This document shows positions 44,964 through 53,936 of a stretch of 64,000 nt of DNA, piece by piece. A program made the position numbers and the translations under genes. The notes under the pieces were generated by a model. It had not been told where the DNA came from and made no database searches. It was given only the letters and a program-made list of their open reading frames with translations. The stretch lies in the NCBI GenBank assembly GCA_963837025.1, contig CAWILT010000001.1:744001-808000 (forward strand), written 5' to 3'. Each line of letters opens with the position of its first letter. Position 1 is the stretch's first letter. This stretch comes from JALZUV01 sp963837025. GTDB lineage: Bacteria > Pseudomonadota > Alphaproteobacteria > Rickettsiales > JALZUV01.

Positions 44964-45809
44964 TTATTTATATCTATCAATAAATAATTGATAACAGCTG
45001 TTACCAAAAACTTTGTAGAATAAAGGAAAGAGAATTCTATACTTCGTTGTTAGAGTTTTCTTGAAGCGACGATAAGTAAAGTCATGAAATTTATTTTCTA
45101 AAACTTCATTCAAGTTTTTAATACATGAAAGCGCCATAAATTTTCTTTTTTTCCTATTTGAACCACTATACATACCCTTTTCATGAACATTATAGACTGA
45201 CATAGCTTTATTTATATAAATAATTTTCGGGTTTTGGAGCATATAGTACCAATAAATACAGCTATCAAAAATAAGCCCCGCCTTATTACTAATTATACTA
45301 AAATTATATTTGTTACGAAAAACTCTTGAATTATAATGCGGTCTTATTAGATTTTCTCTGCCTTTTCTAATTATAACCTCATTAACTGAATTAAGTGCTA
45401 TAAAATTACTTTGTTCTGAACGAGAAATATTATTCACAACAGTTTCATGTCCACAAAGATCTACTTGTGGATTCTTATCAAGTAAATCAACTTGCATCTG
45501 CAGCTTTTTATTATGTGTCCAATAATCATCACCTTCCAAAAAAGCAAAGTAATCACCTTCTATATTAAGCATTGCATCAAAAATGTTTTCAACTACACCC
45601 ACATTATTCTCTCTAATTTTAGGAATAATAATATCAGGATGTTTTCTAGCGTATTTTAAAATTATTTGTGATGACCCATCAGTTGATGCATCATCACAAA
45701 TTAATGCTTTGAATTTAAAATTAGTCTCTTGATTCACAATAGAATCTAGACATTTCTCTAAAAAAATTTGATGATTAAAAACTGGAACGATAAGAGTAAG
45801 TTTAATCAT
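44964..45809 (-). CDS. Family 2 glycosyltransferase
   Basis: A 281-residue GT-A-fold glycosyltransferase (GT2). It starts MIKLTLIVPVFNHQIFLEKC, has the nucleotide-binding LICDDASTDGSSQ (Asp39-Asp40) and the metal-binding acidic motif FLEGDDYW (residues 91-97). The basic C-terminus (KKRKFMALSCIKNLNEVLE and onward) probably sits on the membrane. It would transfer one sugar during surface polysaccharide assembly; donor and acceptor cannot be inferred. It overlaps the acyltransferase gene by 4 bp. Confidence 0.88.
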   Translation of the reverse strand: MIKLTLIVPVFNHQIFLEKCLDSIVNQETNFKFKALICDDASTDGSSQIILKYARKHPDIIIPKIRENNVGVVENIFDAMLNIEGDYFAFLEGDDYWTHNKKLQMQVDLLDKNPQVDLCGHETVVNNISRSEQSNFIALNSVNEVIIRKGRENLIRPHYNSRVFRNKYNFSIISNKAGLIFDSCIYWYYMLQNPKIIYINKAMSVYNVHEKGMYSGSNRKKRKFMALSCIKNLNEVLENKFHDFTYRRFKKTLTTKYRILFPLFYKVFGNSCYQLFIDRYK

Positions 45810-46363
45810 ATTTTTAAATGTTGTTCTAGTTTTAATAAGTTAGTTTCTCTGGCTTTGATCTTTTTTAGAGGTGTGCCTGCATAGATATAAAATTCTTCAG
45901 TTGATTCTTTTACTAAACTCATTGCACCCACAGCGGAACCTTTGCGAAGCGTAACATTCGGCATAATAACTGAACCACTCCCTATAATTGAATGACTTTC
46001 CAACACAACATTCCCAGAAAGTAAGTTTCTAAATTCAGTTCCTACTGTAGGGTTTGTAAGGAATTTGCCAGAAAAATCATCGGATTCAGCATAGATGGAT
46101 ACTCTGGACGATATGGTACAAAAATCTTGTACTTCAATTACTTGTCTGCCAGCAAATAAACCGCAAAATGCTGAAATATGTATATATTGACCAATAGTAA
46201 TTTCTCCGCTTAAAATAGTAAAATCATCTATTCGCGAATTATCTCCAGTTGAAATTTTACCAGATGAATAAATGCTTGTTTTTCTACTCAATAAAACATT
46301 TTTTCCAAGCTTTTTTAATCCTAGAGATTCAAGTTCAGATTGATTGTAAAAAGAATTTCCCAT
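45806..46363 (-). CDS. Left-handed beta-helix acyltransferase
   Basis: A 185-residue hexapeptide-repeat acyltransferase. It has imperfect [LIV]-G-x4 repeats through the middle (KISTGDNSRIDDFTILSGEI, ITIGQYIHISAFCGLF) and the C-terminal VLESHSIIGSGSVIMPNVTL, RKGSAVGAMSLV motif typical of sugar O- or N-acetyltransferases. Sitting directly after a sugar aminotransferase gene (7 bp), it most simply N-acylates the amino sugar made by that enzyme, as VioB or FdtC-type enzymes do. Its specificity is inferred from neighbours. Confidence 0.85.
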   Translation of the reverse strand: MGNSFYNQSELESLGLKKLGKNVLLSRKTSIYSSGKISTGDNSRIDDFTILSGEITIGQYIHISAFCGLFAGRQVIEVQDFCTISSRVSIYAESDDFSGKFLTNPTVGTEFRNLLSGNVVLESHSIIGSGSVIMPNVTLRKGSAVGAMSLVKESTEEFYIYAGTPLKKIKARETNLLKLEQHLKI

Positions 46364-46370
46364 ATTTATT

Positions 46371-47534
46371 TTAATAGTTTTTTTGAATAACTGCTCTTTT
46401 AACTATTTTACATATTTTATTAACGTTATTAATAGAAAGACTCGGATACATAGGCAAACATAGAATCCTGCTCGAAATATCTTCAGCTACAGGGCATTGA
46501 TATTTTATACCATATTTATCTTGTAAGAATTCTAGCTTATTAAGTGGAGGTGAGAAGTATCTCCTACTAAGAATACCCTCATTTTCCAAAGCATTTTTCA
46601 CTAATAGTAATTGCTTTTCATCTTTTAATAAAATAGGTGCATAACTATAATTTCGAGTAAAATTATCATGTGTTTTATGAAAAACTACAGAATCAGATAA
46701 TTCTTTCTGATAATGATACCAAATTTCTTCTCTAAGCTTTAAGATTAAATCTATTTCTTCTAATATTGATAATCCCATTGCAGCATGAAACTCACTCATC
46801 TTGGCGTTAATTCCTGCTGATTTTATTTTATAATCATTTATATCAATTCCAAAGTTTATCATTTTTTTTGCATTTTCATAATCTTCATCTTTATTAAAGA
46901 TTATCGCACCACCTTCAACGCAATGGAAAAGCTTAGTGGCATGAAAACTTAGCGTAGAAGCATCACCAAATTTTAACAATGACTCATAGTTTTTAGGGTT
47001 TTCTAATTTATTGCATTTATATTGAGTCATAAAAGCATGAGAGGCATCGTAAACCAGTTTTAAATGAAAATCTTTAGCAAATTTATCGATATTTTCTACA
47101 TCGCAGCCATTTCCATAAACATGAACAGGTACAATTCCATCTATTTCAACCCTGCTAATATTTTTAGTGTAAGTTTTTACTAAAGAATTTATATCAATAC
47201 AGAAAGAGTCTTTTTCAATGTCACAAAATATTGGCTCAACCCCATTCCAATCAAGACTACTGGGCGATGCCGCGAAACTAAAGGCTGGAGTTATTGCAGC
47301 TTTATTTATACCTACTGCCTTATAAGCTATCTGTAGTGCTAAAGTACCATTTGCTACAAGAAGAAGATTTTTTACCCCCAAATATTGTTCTAATTTATAA
47401 GTTAGCTCTTGGAGCAAAGGGCCGTTATTAGTTATAAAATTAGTTTCATATATCCTATCAAAATACTGATTTAGTCTATCTCTATTTGGTAAGTAAGGTT
47501 TGGTTACTGGAATCATAATTATAGGGCTTTTCAT
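46371..47534 (-). CDS. DegT/DnrJ/EryC1 sugar aminotransferase
   Basis: A 387-residue PLP-dependent aminotransferase acting on nucleotide-linked keto sugars. It has FITNNGPLLQELTYKLEQYL, the substrate and PLP loop NGTLALQIAYKAVG, Asp163 in LVYDASHAF and the PLP lysine Lys201 in LSFHATKLFHCVEGG. The C-terminal region has the family GINAKMSEFHAAMGLSIL. A likely product is a 4-amino-4,6-dideoxyhexose (VioA/FdtB-like), but the sugar cannot be read from sequence. It is the first gene of the four-gene cluster. The internal ATG at residue 7 (MIPVTKPYLP) is an alternative start. Confidence 0.9.
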   Translation of the reverse strand: MKSPIIMIPVTKPYLPNRDRLNQYFDRIYETNFITNNGPLLQELTYKLEQYLGVKNLLLVANGTLALQIAYKAVGINKAAITPAFSFAASPSSLDWNGVEPIFCDIEKDSFCIDINSLVKTYTKNISRVEIDGIVPVHVYGNGCDVENIDKFAKDFHLKLVYDASHAFMTQYKCNKLENPKNYESLLKFGDASTLSFHATKLFHCVEGGAIIFNKDEDYENAKKMINFGIDINDYKIKSAGINAKMSEFHAAMGLSILEEIDLILKLREEIWYHYQKELSDSVVFHKTHDNFTRNYSYAPILLKDEKQLLLVKNALENEGILSRRYFSPPLNKLEFLQDKYGIKYQCPVAEDISSRILCLPMYPSLSINNVNKICKIVKRAVIQKNY

Positions 47535-47745
47535 TTATTCTTATATATCTAGAATGTTCAGCTCAACTAACTATAGTGCATATACCACTTCATTTCATTG
47601 AGCAAAAAGAAAAGCAAAATGAGTATGTAGAGAGCACTAAAATCTGTGCTATATCATTAAAATGGTTTTTTTGGGACATTTGATAGTAGAGATTTATACT
47701 GACGATTCTCTACACACCGCCATAACTTGCTAAAGGAGCAAAGTT

Positions 47746-49345
47746 ATTTTCACTCGTTATTCATTGACTAGTTTTCAGGCAATTTTTGCGGTGGCGCTTT
47801 TTTGGATGTGCTTTGCGAATTTTTCATTTTTTAAACAATTATTGATGGTTTATGGATTTGTAACAGATGGTTGGTTTATCATTTCAGTTACCATTGGTTT
47901 TACCTGCTTTTTGATTTTAGCGTTGTTAGTGCTCTGCATAAAATATACGCTGAAGCCCATCTTGATGGTGTTACTGCTGGCATCGTCATTTGCTGCGTAT
48001 TTTATGGATACCTATAATGTGTTGATTGACACGGATATGATCCAAAATACACTTAGCACTGATGTGAGTGAAACTACAGATCTACTCAGCCTAACCTTGT
48101 TGATTTATGTTTTATTATTGGGAATTTTGCCTGCTGCCCTTTTATTTAAATTACCAGTAACTTTTTATGGTTTGTCAAAAGAGATTATTACCCGCATTAA
48201 AATTGCTACAGTTTTGTTATGTGTGATGACAATTTTATTCTTTATTTCGAGCGCTGCTTTTAGCTCTTTCTTCAGAGAGAATAAGCAGATTCGCTATTAC
48301 TTTAACCCCGCAAATTTTATTTATGCCACTGCCAAGCATATAAGTCGAAGTTTAAAATCGAACGTAATTATTGTTTCGCAAACAGGCCAAGATGCACGAA
48401 TACCCGCTGAAGATAAAGATAGAGAATTAGTAGTTTTAGTAGTGGGGGAAACTGCCCGCGCCGATAGATTTTCTTTAAATGGTTATAATAAAGATACAAA
48501 TCCACTTTTAAAAAAGCAGAAAATTGTGAGTTTTACTAACGTGCGTAGCTGCGGCACGTCCACCGCCATTTCGGTTCCCTGTATGTTTTCTATTTTAGGG
48601 GAAGATGAATTTTCGGTTAAAAAAGCACGGCAAAAAGAAAATGTGTTGGATGTGCTAGCTCATGCCAATACTCAAATATTATGGCGCGATAATAATTCCA
48701 GTTCCAAAAATGTTGCCGATCGTATGGAATATGAGGATTATTGTACCAGTAAAACAAACACCCTATGCGATGAAGAGTGCCGCGATGAAGGCATGCTTGT
48801 TGGATTAGACGATTACATTAAAAATCATCCTCAAGGCGATATCATGATTGTACTTCACCAAATGGGTAATCATGGCCCAGCTTACTATAAACGCTACCCC
48901 AAAGAGTTTGAAAAAATTTACTCCGGTTTGCAAAACCAACGAGCTTGCCGATTGCTCAACTGATGAAATTAATAATGCCTATGATAATGCCATTTTATAC
49001 ACCGATTATTTTCTCAATAACGTTATCGAATTTTTAAAAACGCATGATGAGCAATTTGAAACCGCCATGCTCTATGTTAGCGATCATGGTGAATCGCTTG
49101 GCGAAAATGGATTATATCTACACGGAATGCCCAATTTTGCAGCACCTGATTCTCAACGTCATGTACCACTCATCATGTGGCTGGGCAAAAATTATGATGC
49201 ATTTTCGTATGAACGATTAGTTGAATTAAAAGATGAGCCGCTAACGCATGATACTATTTTTCATACGTTATTAACTCTGTTAGAAGTGAAGACGAATTCG
49301 TTTGATCCTGAAAAAAGCATGATGGGGCACCCTGATGAGCATTGA
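47746..49345 (+). pseudogene. eptA: Phosphoethanolamine transferase EptA, frameshifted and without a normal start
   Basis: An EptA-type enzyme that would transfer phosphoethanolamine from phosphatidylethanolamine to lipid A, giving polymyxin resistance. The first frame (to 48963) has five transmembrane helices, GETARADRFSLNGY and the nucleophile region SCGTSTAISVPCMFS. It shifts near 48911-48919 (six A then TTT). The second frame continues KFTPVCKTNELADCS, NAYDNAILYTDYFL and the metal-binding SDHGESLGENGLYLHG. AAGGAG (47733-47738) is correctly placed only for an ATT at 47746; the next candidate, TTG at 47764, lacks an SD. Both defects argue for decay, though a sequencing indel in the A-run is possible. 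Confidence 0.85.
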
Positions 49346-49696
49346 GAAATTATCCGGTTGGCGCAGGATTAAAGCTGCTAGTAAACATTCCTATAACGGG
49401 TTCCGTTATGCATTTAACGTGATGAAGCAGTTCGCCATGAATTTATAATCATTCTCATCGCTCTTCCCATCGCATTTATTATCGGTGACTCTGCGATTGA
49501 GATAGTTGCGCTGATTTCTGGTCTGTTTGCAGTAATGATTACCGAGCTTTTAAATACAGCAATCGAAGTAACAATTGACCGGATATCATTAGAGTATCAC
49601 GATCTTTCAAAAGCTGCCAAAGACATTGCCAGCGCTGCTGTATTTTTATCCTTGTGGTATTGTGGAATAATTTGGGCAATAATTATTTTATTTTAG
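49335..49696 (+). pseudogene. dgkA: Diacylglycerol kinase, frameshifted
   Basis: DgkA phosphorylates diacylglycerol to phosphatidic acid. The start MSIEKLSGWRRIKAASKHSY NGFRYAFN matches the family amphipathic N-terminus (shown broken). The frame is lost near 49419, running out at an early stop (MKQFAMNL). One base off, the sequence resumes DEAVRHEFIIILIALPIAF, then LLNTAIEVTIDRIS with the catalytic Glu and ending at 49696. A one-base deletion in AACGTGATG explains it. The ATG lies inside the end of eptA. EptA generates diacylglycerol and DgkA recycles it, so the two form a functional pair. Confidence 0.85.
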
Positions 49697-49699
49697 CGC

Positions 49700-50971
49700 T
49701 TAACGCTGCGATTTAAAACGATTTAGAATGTCCTCTTTTGATGGGCTGTAGCCTTCACGCTCCCACCATTCTTCAAGCTGTTTTAACCATGCGCCCATTG
49801 TGGGGCCAGCTGGCAAACCCAAGGCCGCTAAATCACCACCTGATAGGGGAAATTGCGGAATTTCCCAATGTTCGGCCAGCCAGATAATCGGGCGATAAGC
49901 TGCGGCTAATAATTTAGATTGTGCTGAGGCTTGTGCTAAATGCTCGGTCCAGCTTATTACCGCCAATGCGCGAAACTTTGCCGCACCTATCTGACGTAGT
50001 ATTTGTTTTTGCTTATGTTCGCTAACATCATGATTGATCGCAGGGGCATGGGTTAAATATCGCAAAAAATCAGCATCAGCATTCGATAATTTCCAACGCG
50101 AAATGATAAAATCATCCATCGCACCTTTCTGGGAGCGGCATAAAAGCGCTAAAATAATCATCGGAATAGGTAATGCAAATTGGCTTTCAGGTTCATCAAT
50201 TAAAAGTGCGATTTTGCGCCATGTGAGCAAACTGCGCGTATTTATTGCATAGCCGAAAATAAATTGCGTTAATTGCTGCTCTTTCATTAAATCGAGTATA
50301 TCCGGCGCTGATGGCGCATTTAAAAGTAAAAACATTTCGTTAGCAATACGCTCGCCCGAAAGGTTTTGCAGCATTTCGCGGTGCTGATGACACGCTGCTA
50401 ACCCTTCCCCATCAATTTCATTTTCGCTATAATAGGCAGTAAATCGAAAGAATCGTAATATGCGTAATGCATCTTCGCTGATGCGTTTGGAAGCATCGCC
50501 AATAAAACGCACGCGACGGTGTCGTAAATCTTCTAACCCCTGATGATAATCATAAACGCGCCCGTCAACATCGCAATATAGGCCATTGATGGTAAAATCA
50601 CGGCGCTCTGAATCTTGACGCCAGTCATCGGTAAACTGCACCTCGGCATGTCGACCAAACGTTTTAATATCACTACGTAATGTAGTAATTTCAAAACTAA
50701 CTTCACCGATAATAGCCGTGATTGTGCCATGCGATAGTCCGGTAGGGATGGCTCTTACATCTGCTTTTTGTAGAATACCCAACACTTGCTGCGGCGATGC
50801 GGTGGTGGCCACATCCACATCATGCACCTGCTTACTGATGAGCAAATCGCGTACCGCCCCACCAACAAAACGAATTTCTTTTTCTGCAGCGGTAAAAATT
50901 TCAATTAATGTGTGGGTTTCGGGCCAGCTAAGCCAGCTTTCCTTGGTTAGCGTAATCAGATGGTTGCCCAT
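49700..50971 (-). CDS. cca: CCA tRNA nucleotidyltransferase
   Basis: Class II tRNA nucleotidyltransferase that repairs or adds the 3' CCA. The 423-residue protein has FVGGAVRDLLISKQVHDVDVATTA with the metal-binding DVD, the nucleotide-selecting RRDFTINGLYCD, DLRHRRVRFIGDASKRISED and LRILRFFRFTAY. No C-terminal HD domain of the E. coli type is evident. It begins 3 bp after the DUF6111 gene, an arrangement frequent in Alphaproteobacteria, and marks the return to core genes after the accessory island. Confidence 0.95.
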   Translation of the reverse strand: MGNHLITLTKESWLSWPETHTLIEIFTAAEKEIRFVGGAVRDLLISKQVHDVDVATTASPQQVLGILQKADVRAIPTGLSHGTITAIIGEVSFEITTLRSDIKTFGRHAEVQFTDDWRQDSERRDFTINGLYCDVDGRVYDYHQGLEDLRHRRVRFIGDASKRISEDALRILRFFRFTAYYSENEIDGEGLAACHQHREMLQNLSGERIANEMFLLLNAPSAPDILDLMKEQQLTQFIFGYAINTRSLLTWRKIALLIDEPESQFALPIPMIILALLCRSQKGAMDDFIISRWKLSNADADFLRYLTHAPAINHDVSEHKQKQILRQIGAAKFRALAVISWTEHLAQASAQSKLLAAAYRPIIWLAEHWEIPQFPLSGGDLAALGLPAGPTMGAWLKQLEEWWEREGYSPSKEDILNRFKSQR

Positions 50972-50974
50972 TGC

Positions 50975-51247
50975 CTATTCAATCTCACCTTCAATTATTT
51001 CACCATTATGCAAAATAGCAGGATAATACTCCGCAGGCCCAGTTTTGGAATCGACAAGACCAGCCCATAAAAAACTAGCGATTATAAGCATCATGGTCGC
51101 AATAATCGTAATAAACCACGGACCATCGGTAATGGTTACAATGATATCGGTATGCCTCACTTTACGTTTTTGGTTAGCATACCAAAGCAAATACAGCGCG
51201 ATGGGAATAAAAGCAGGCCAAAATTTAATTAATATATAGCGAATCAT
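50975..51247 (-). CDS. DUF6111 family small membrane protein
   Basis: A 90-residue protein from the ATG at 51247 (MIRYILIKFWPAFIPIALYL; an upstream extension to 51289 overlaps glnD and is unlikely). It has two transmembrane helices (about 6-22 and 45-64) and an acidic C-terminus ending EIIEGEIE. Small proteins of this pattern between glnD-type genes and cca are classified as DUF6111 in Alphaproteobacteria. The function is unknown. It sits 4 bp after glnD and 3 bp before cca. Confidence 0.75.
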   Translation of the reverse strand: MIRYILIKFWPAFIPIALYLLWYANQKRKVRHTDIIVTITDGPWFITIIATMMLIIASFLWAGLVDSKTGPAEYYPAILHNGEIIEGEIE

Positions 51248-51251
51248 AGCG

Positions 51252-53867
51252 CTATAGTAGATGCTGCAACTGTTCGCGCAAGATTTCAAAAGATTCAGGG
51301 CTTAACTTCTGTTCATTTCGGGTTTGAACATAGAACACATCCACCACTTTTTCGCCATAAGTCGAAATATGTGAAGTGGAGATAACCAGTTGTGCCTGCG
51401 CGATTGTTTTCGTGACATAATAAAGCAAACCTCGCCGATCAATACATTGAATTTCAACCAAACTGTGAGTTTGGCTCGCATTATTATCTAATAAAATTTG
51501 AGGTTTTATGGCAAATACCTCGCGCGATATTGGATAGCGCGTTTCTGCCTCTAACAATGCTTTTTCTAAATCAAGATCACCCGATAGAACTTGGTGAAGC
51601 TTAGCTTTCACTTTATCTTGCCGGCGCTCTTCAGCAAATAGTTGCCCACTTTCATTTTGAATAGCAAAGCGATCAATAACGATATCATCGTAGCGGGTAC
51701 ATATTCGAGCATTGATAATATTAGCGCCACATACCGCCAATACGCCCGAAATTTGTGAGAATAATCCATCGCGGTTTGCCGTGGCAATGGTGACTTGCGT
51801 TATATTTTGTCGCTTATAGCTTTTAAAGCGTATTCCAAATTCTTCACCTGATTTAACGGCATACCAACAGGGGAAGATTCGGCTATGGGTTGCCACATCA
51901 TAACCTTCTAACGATACCGTATCGGCGTTATCTACATAATTATGAATATCACGTGGATTCACGCGTGGTAACTTAGCTTCTAAACTTGATTTAAGATCAA
52001 TAACCGATGCAACTTCTTCTAAAACTTCACTTTTGGTTTCGTTTAGCTGGTGCTCGGTTTTATGATAAAGCGTTTCAAGCAGATCGCCTTTCCAGCTATT
52101 CCAAATATTGTTGGCAACTGCATGGATATCGGCAATTGTCATTACATATAAAATATTGAGTTGATCCACCGTTTGCACTTTTTTGGCAAAATCAGAGATG
52201 GTGTCGGCATCATCTAAATCGCGTTTAAACGCCACCATCGACATGGTTTGATGATGCTCAATCAACCAAGCCAGCGCTTTCATTTCAGCGTCATCAAAAC
52301 CAAACTGCTTGGCTAATCGCAAACCAATTTGAATACCTTTTAGATGATGACTGCCACCCCTACCTTTTGCAATATCATGACACAGCAATGCTAGATACAT
52401 GACACGTCGCGCTTTAATTTGCGCGAATAAACCAGTAGCGAGCGGCACACTATCAGCCATCTGCCCTGCTTCCATCATATGTAAATAACCCACCGCATTT
52501 AAAATATGCTCATCAACCGTGTAGGTATGATATAAATCAAACTGCATTTGCCCCGACAACATTCCGAATTCGGGAATAAATTTGCCCAAAACGCCCGATT
52601 CATTCATACGTTTAAGCGTAGGAAGCGGATTATTTGTGTCTAATAATAACTGCAAGAAGTAATCATTAACGTGCTTTTGATTGCGATAGGCCGCGTTTAT
52701 CAGCTTTAAATTGCGCGTAATCGTCTGCCACGCTGCCGGATGTATATCGATTTCTAAACGATGCAAAAACCAAAAAATACCAACTATTAATTCAGGTTTT
52801 TCTTTTACCGTATCAGAGGTTTCAAAATGCAAACGGTTAGAAATAATTTTCAAACCTTCTGGTAAAAGCTGTCGTTTCCAAAGTGCTTTTATACCCGTAC
52901 GAGGCTGTTTGCCCCATTCTTCTTCAAGCAAAAAGCACAGAGTTCGCGTAAGCTGGCTTACAGTACGCGTTACCTGAAAATAACGCTTCATAAAACGCTC
53001 AACCGATTGGTTTGCATCATGACGACCACGATACCCTAAACGTTCAGCAATTTGGCGCTGTACATCCAAGCTCATACGCTCTTCAGCACGGCCCGCAATT
53101 TGATGCAGATGCAGCCGCACCAGATGCAAAAATTTGCGCGCACGACGAAAATCCTTTAATTCCTCAGTGCTTATTTTGCCTAGCGCTTCAATTTCGCCCA
53201 TTTTCTTCACATTATAACAGGCGCGCATTAGCCACATTAACAGCTGCAAATCGCGCAGGCCGCCCTTGCCTTCTTTGACGTTTGGTTCAAGCAACGCCCG
53301 TGAATCACCAAATTTTTGATGTCGCTCCGCGCGCTCAATTAATTTTGCTTCAATAAATTCACGCTCATGCCCTTTTACAATTTTACGTTCAAATTGCTCT
53401 AAGAACTGGTTAGCTAGCGCTTGGCTACCCGCAACGCGACGCGCTTCCAATAAATTGGTTCGGGTTTTCATATCATCAAGCGATTCACTTAATGCTTCAT
53501 TCACGGTGCGCACCGAATGCCCAACTTTCAATTTTAAGTCCCAAAGAGTATATAAAATAGCGTTGATAACCGGCTCAGCAGCTTTGGAACCATTCGCGGG
53601 AACTAAAAACATGATATCTACATCAGAATGGAAAAACATTTCGCCTCGGCCATAGCCGCCAACCGCTAATATTGATAATACGTTGCCGGTTTGCTTGGCA
53701 TCTAAATAAAGCCGCATAATAAGTTTATCAATATGATTTGAATAACTTCGTATCGCTTTTCGACTTGATGGATTGGCGGCAAATTCTTCAAATATCTCAG
53801 ACAAAGCGCCTTGGTGAAACGAAATAATATAAGGGTTCGCAACCGCAGGTGAGGTTTGGTTAGGCAT
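51252..53867 (-). CDS. glnD: Bifunctional [protein-PII] uridylyltransferase/uridylyl-removing enzyme
   Basis: GlnD senses glutamine and modifies PII proteins. The 871-residue protein has the complete domain order. The nucleotidyltransferase has GGYGRGEMFFHSDVDIMFL (about 68-86), and the GlnD helical domain has LREGKGG-like VKEGKGGLRDLQLLMWL. The HD domain (LALLCHDIAKGRGGSHHLKG) removes UMP. Two C-terminal ACT domains follow (QVTIATANRDGLFSQISGVL and LVEIQCIDRRGLLYYVTKTI). Its presence implies a nitrogen PII circuit. Its upstream region is shared with the divergent 53937 gene and its PHO-like box. Confidence 0.97.
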   Translation of the reverse strand: MPNQTSPAVANPYIISFHQGALSEIFEEFAANPSSRKAIRSYSNHIDKLIMRLYLDAKQTGNVLSILAVGGYGRGEMFFHSDVDIMFLVPANGSKAAEPVINAILYTLWDLKLKVGHSVRTVNEALSESLDDMKTRTNLLEARRVAGSQALANQFLEQFERKIVKGHEREFIEAKLIERAERHQKFGDSRALLEPNVKEGKGGLRDLQLLMWLMRACYNVKKMGEIEALGKISTEELKDFRRARKFLHLVRLHLHQIAGRAEERMSLDVQRQIAERLGYRGRHDANQSVERFMKRYFQVTRTVSQLTRTLCFLLEEEWGKQPRTGIKALWKRQLLPEGLKIISNRLHFETSDTVKEKPELIVGIFWFLHRLEIDIHPAAWQTITRNLKLINAAYRNQKHVNDYFLQLLLDTNNPLPTLKRMNESGVLGKFIPEFGMLSGQMQFDLYHTYTVDEHILNAVGYLHMMEAGQMADSVPLATGLFAQIKARRVMYLALLCHDIAKGRGGSHHLKGIQIGLRLAKQFGFDDAEMKALAWLIEHHQTMSMVAFKRDLDDADTISDFAKKVQTVDQLNILYVMTIADIHAVANNIWNSWKGDLLETLYHKTEHQLNETKSEVLEEVASVIDLKSSLEAKLPRVNPRDIHNYVDNADTVSLEGYDVATHSRIFPCWYAVKSGEEFGIRFKSYKRQNITQVTIATANRDGLFSQISGVLAVCGANIINARICTRYDDIVIDRFAIQNESGQLFAEERRQDKVKAKLHQVLSGDLDLEKALLEAETRYPISREVFAIKPQILLDNNASQTHSLVEIQCIDRRGLLYYVTKTIAQAQLVISTSHISTYGEKVVDVFYVQTRNEQKLSPESFEILREQLQHLL

Positions 53868-53883
53868 TATGTATCATACCAAC

Positions 53884-53930
53884 TTGTCACAAAAGCGTAA
53901 CGTGCTTTTTTCATAATTTTTGGATAGTAT
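53884..53930 (+). promoter_or_regulatory. PHO-like box and leaderless -10 of the 53937 gene
   Basis: Tandem half-sites TTGTCAC (53884-53890) and GCGTAAC (53895-53901) are separated by AAAA, an 11-bp repeat. TAGTAT (53925-53930) lies 23 bp beyond and six bases before the ATG. No -35 element is present at the right distance, consistent with activator-dependent transcription. An alternative -10, CATAAT (53912-53917), would give a short leader. Confidence 0.6.
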
Positions 53931-53936
53931 AACACG

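Noticed and set aside
48911..48919. Programmed frameshifting at the A6-TTT run in eptA
   Set aside because: The gene also lacks a normal start codon and the neighbouring dgkA is frameshifted, so decay or sequence error is simpler; no stimulatory structure was evident by eye.
36328..49699. Second copy of the tRNA-Ser 3' end as an attachment-site repeat
   Set aside because: No duplicate of GGGTTCGAATCCCACC was seen by eye in the island, so classical tRNA-flanking att sites are not supported.
53912..53917. CATAAT as the main -10 of the 53937 gene
   Set aside because: It fits the canonical PhoB spacing, but the TAGTAT nearer the start matches the spacing seen in the two sister promoters; kept as an alternative only.
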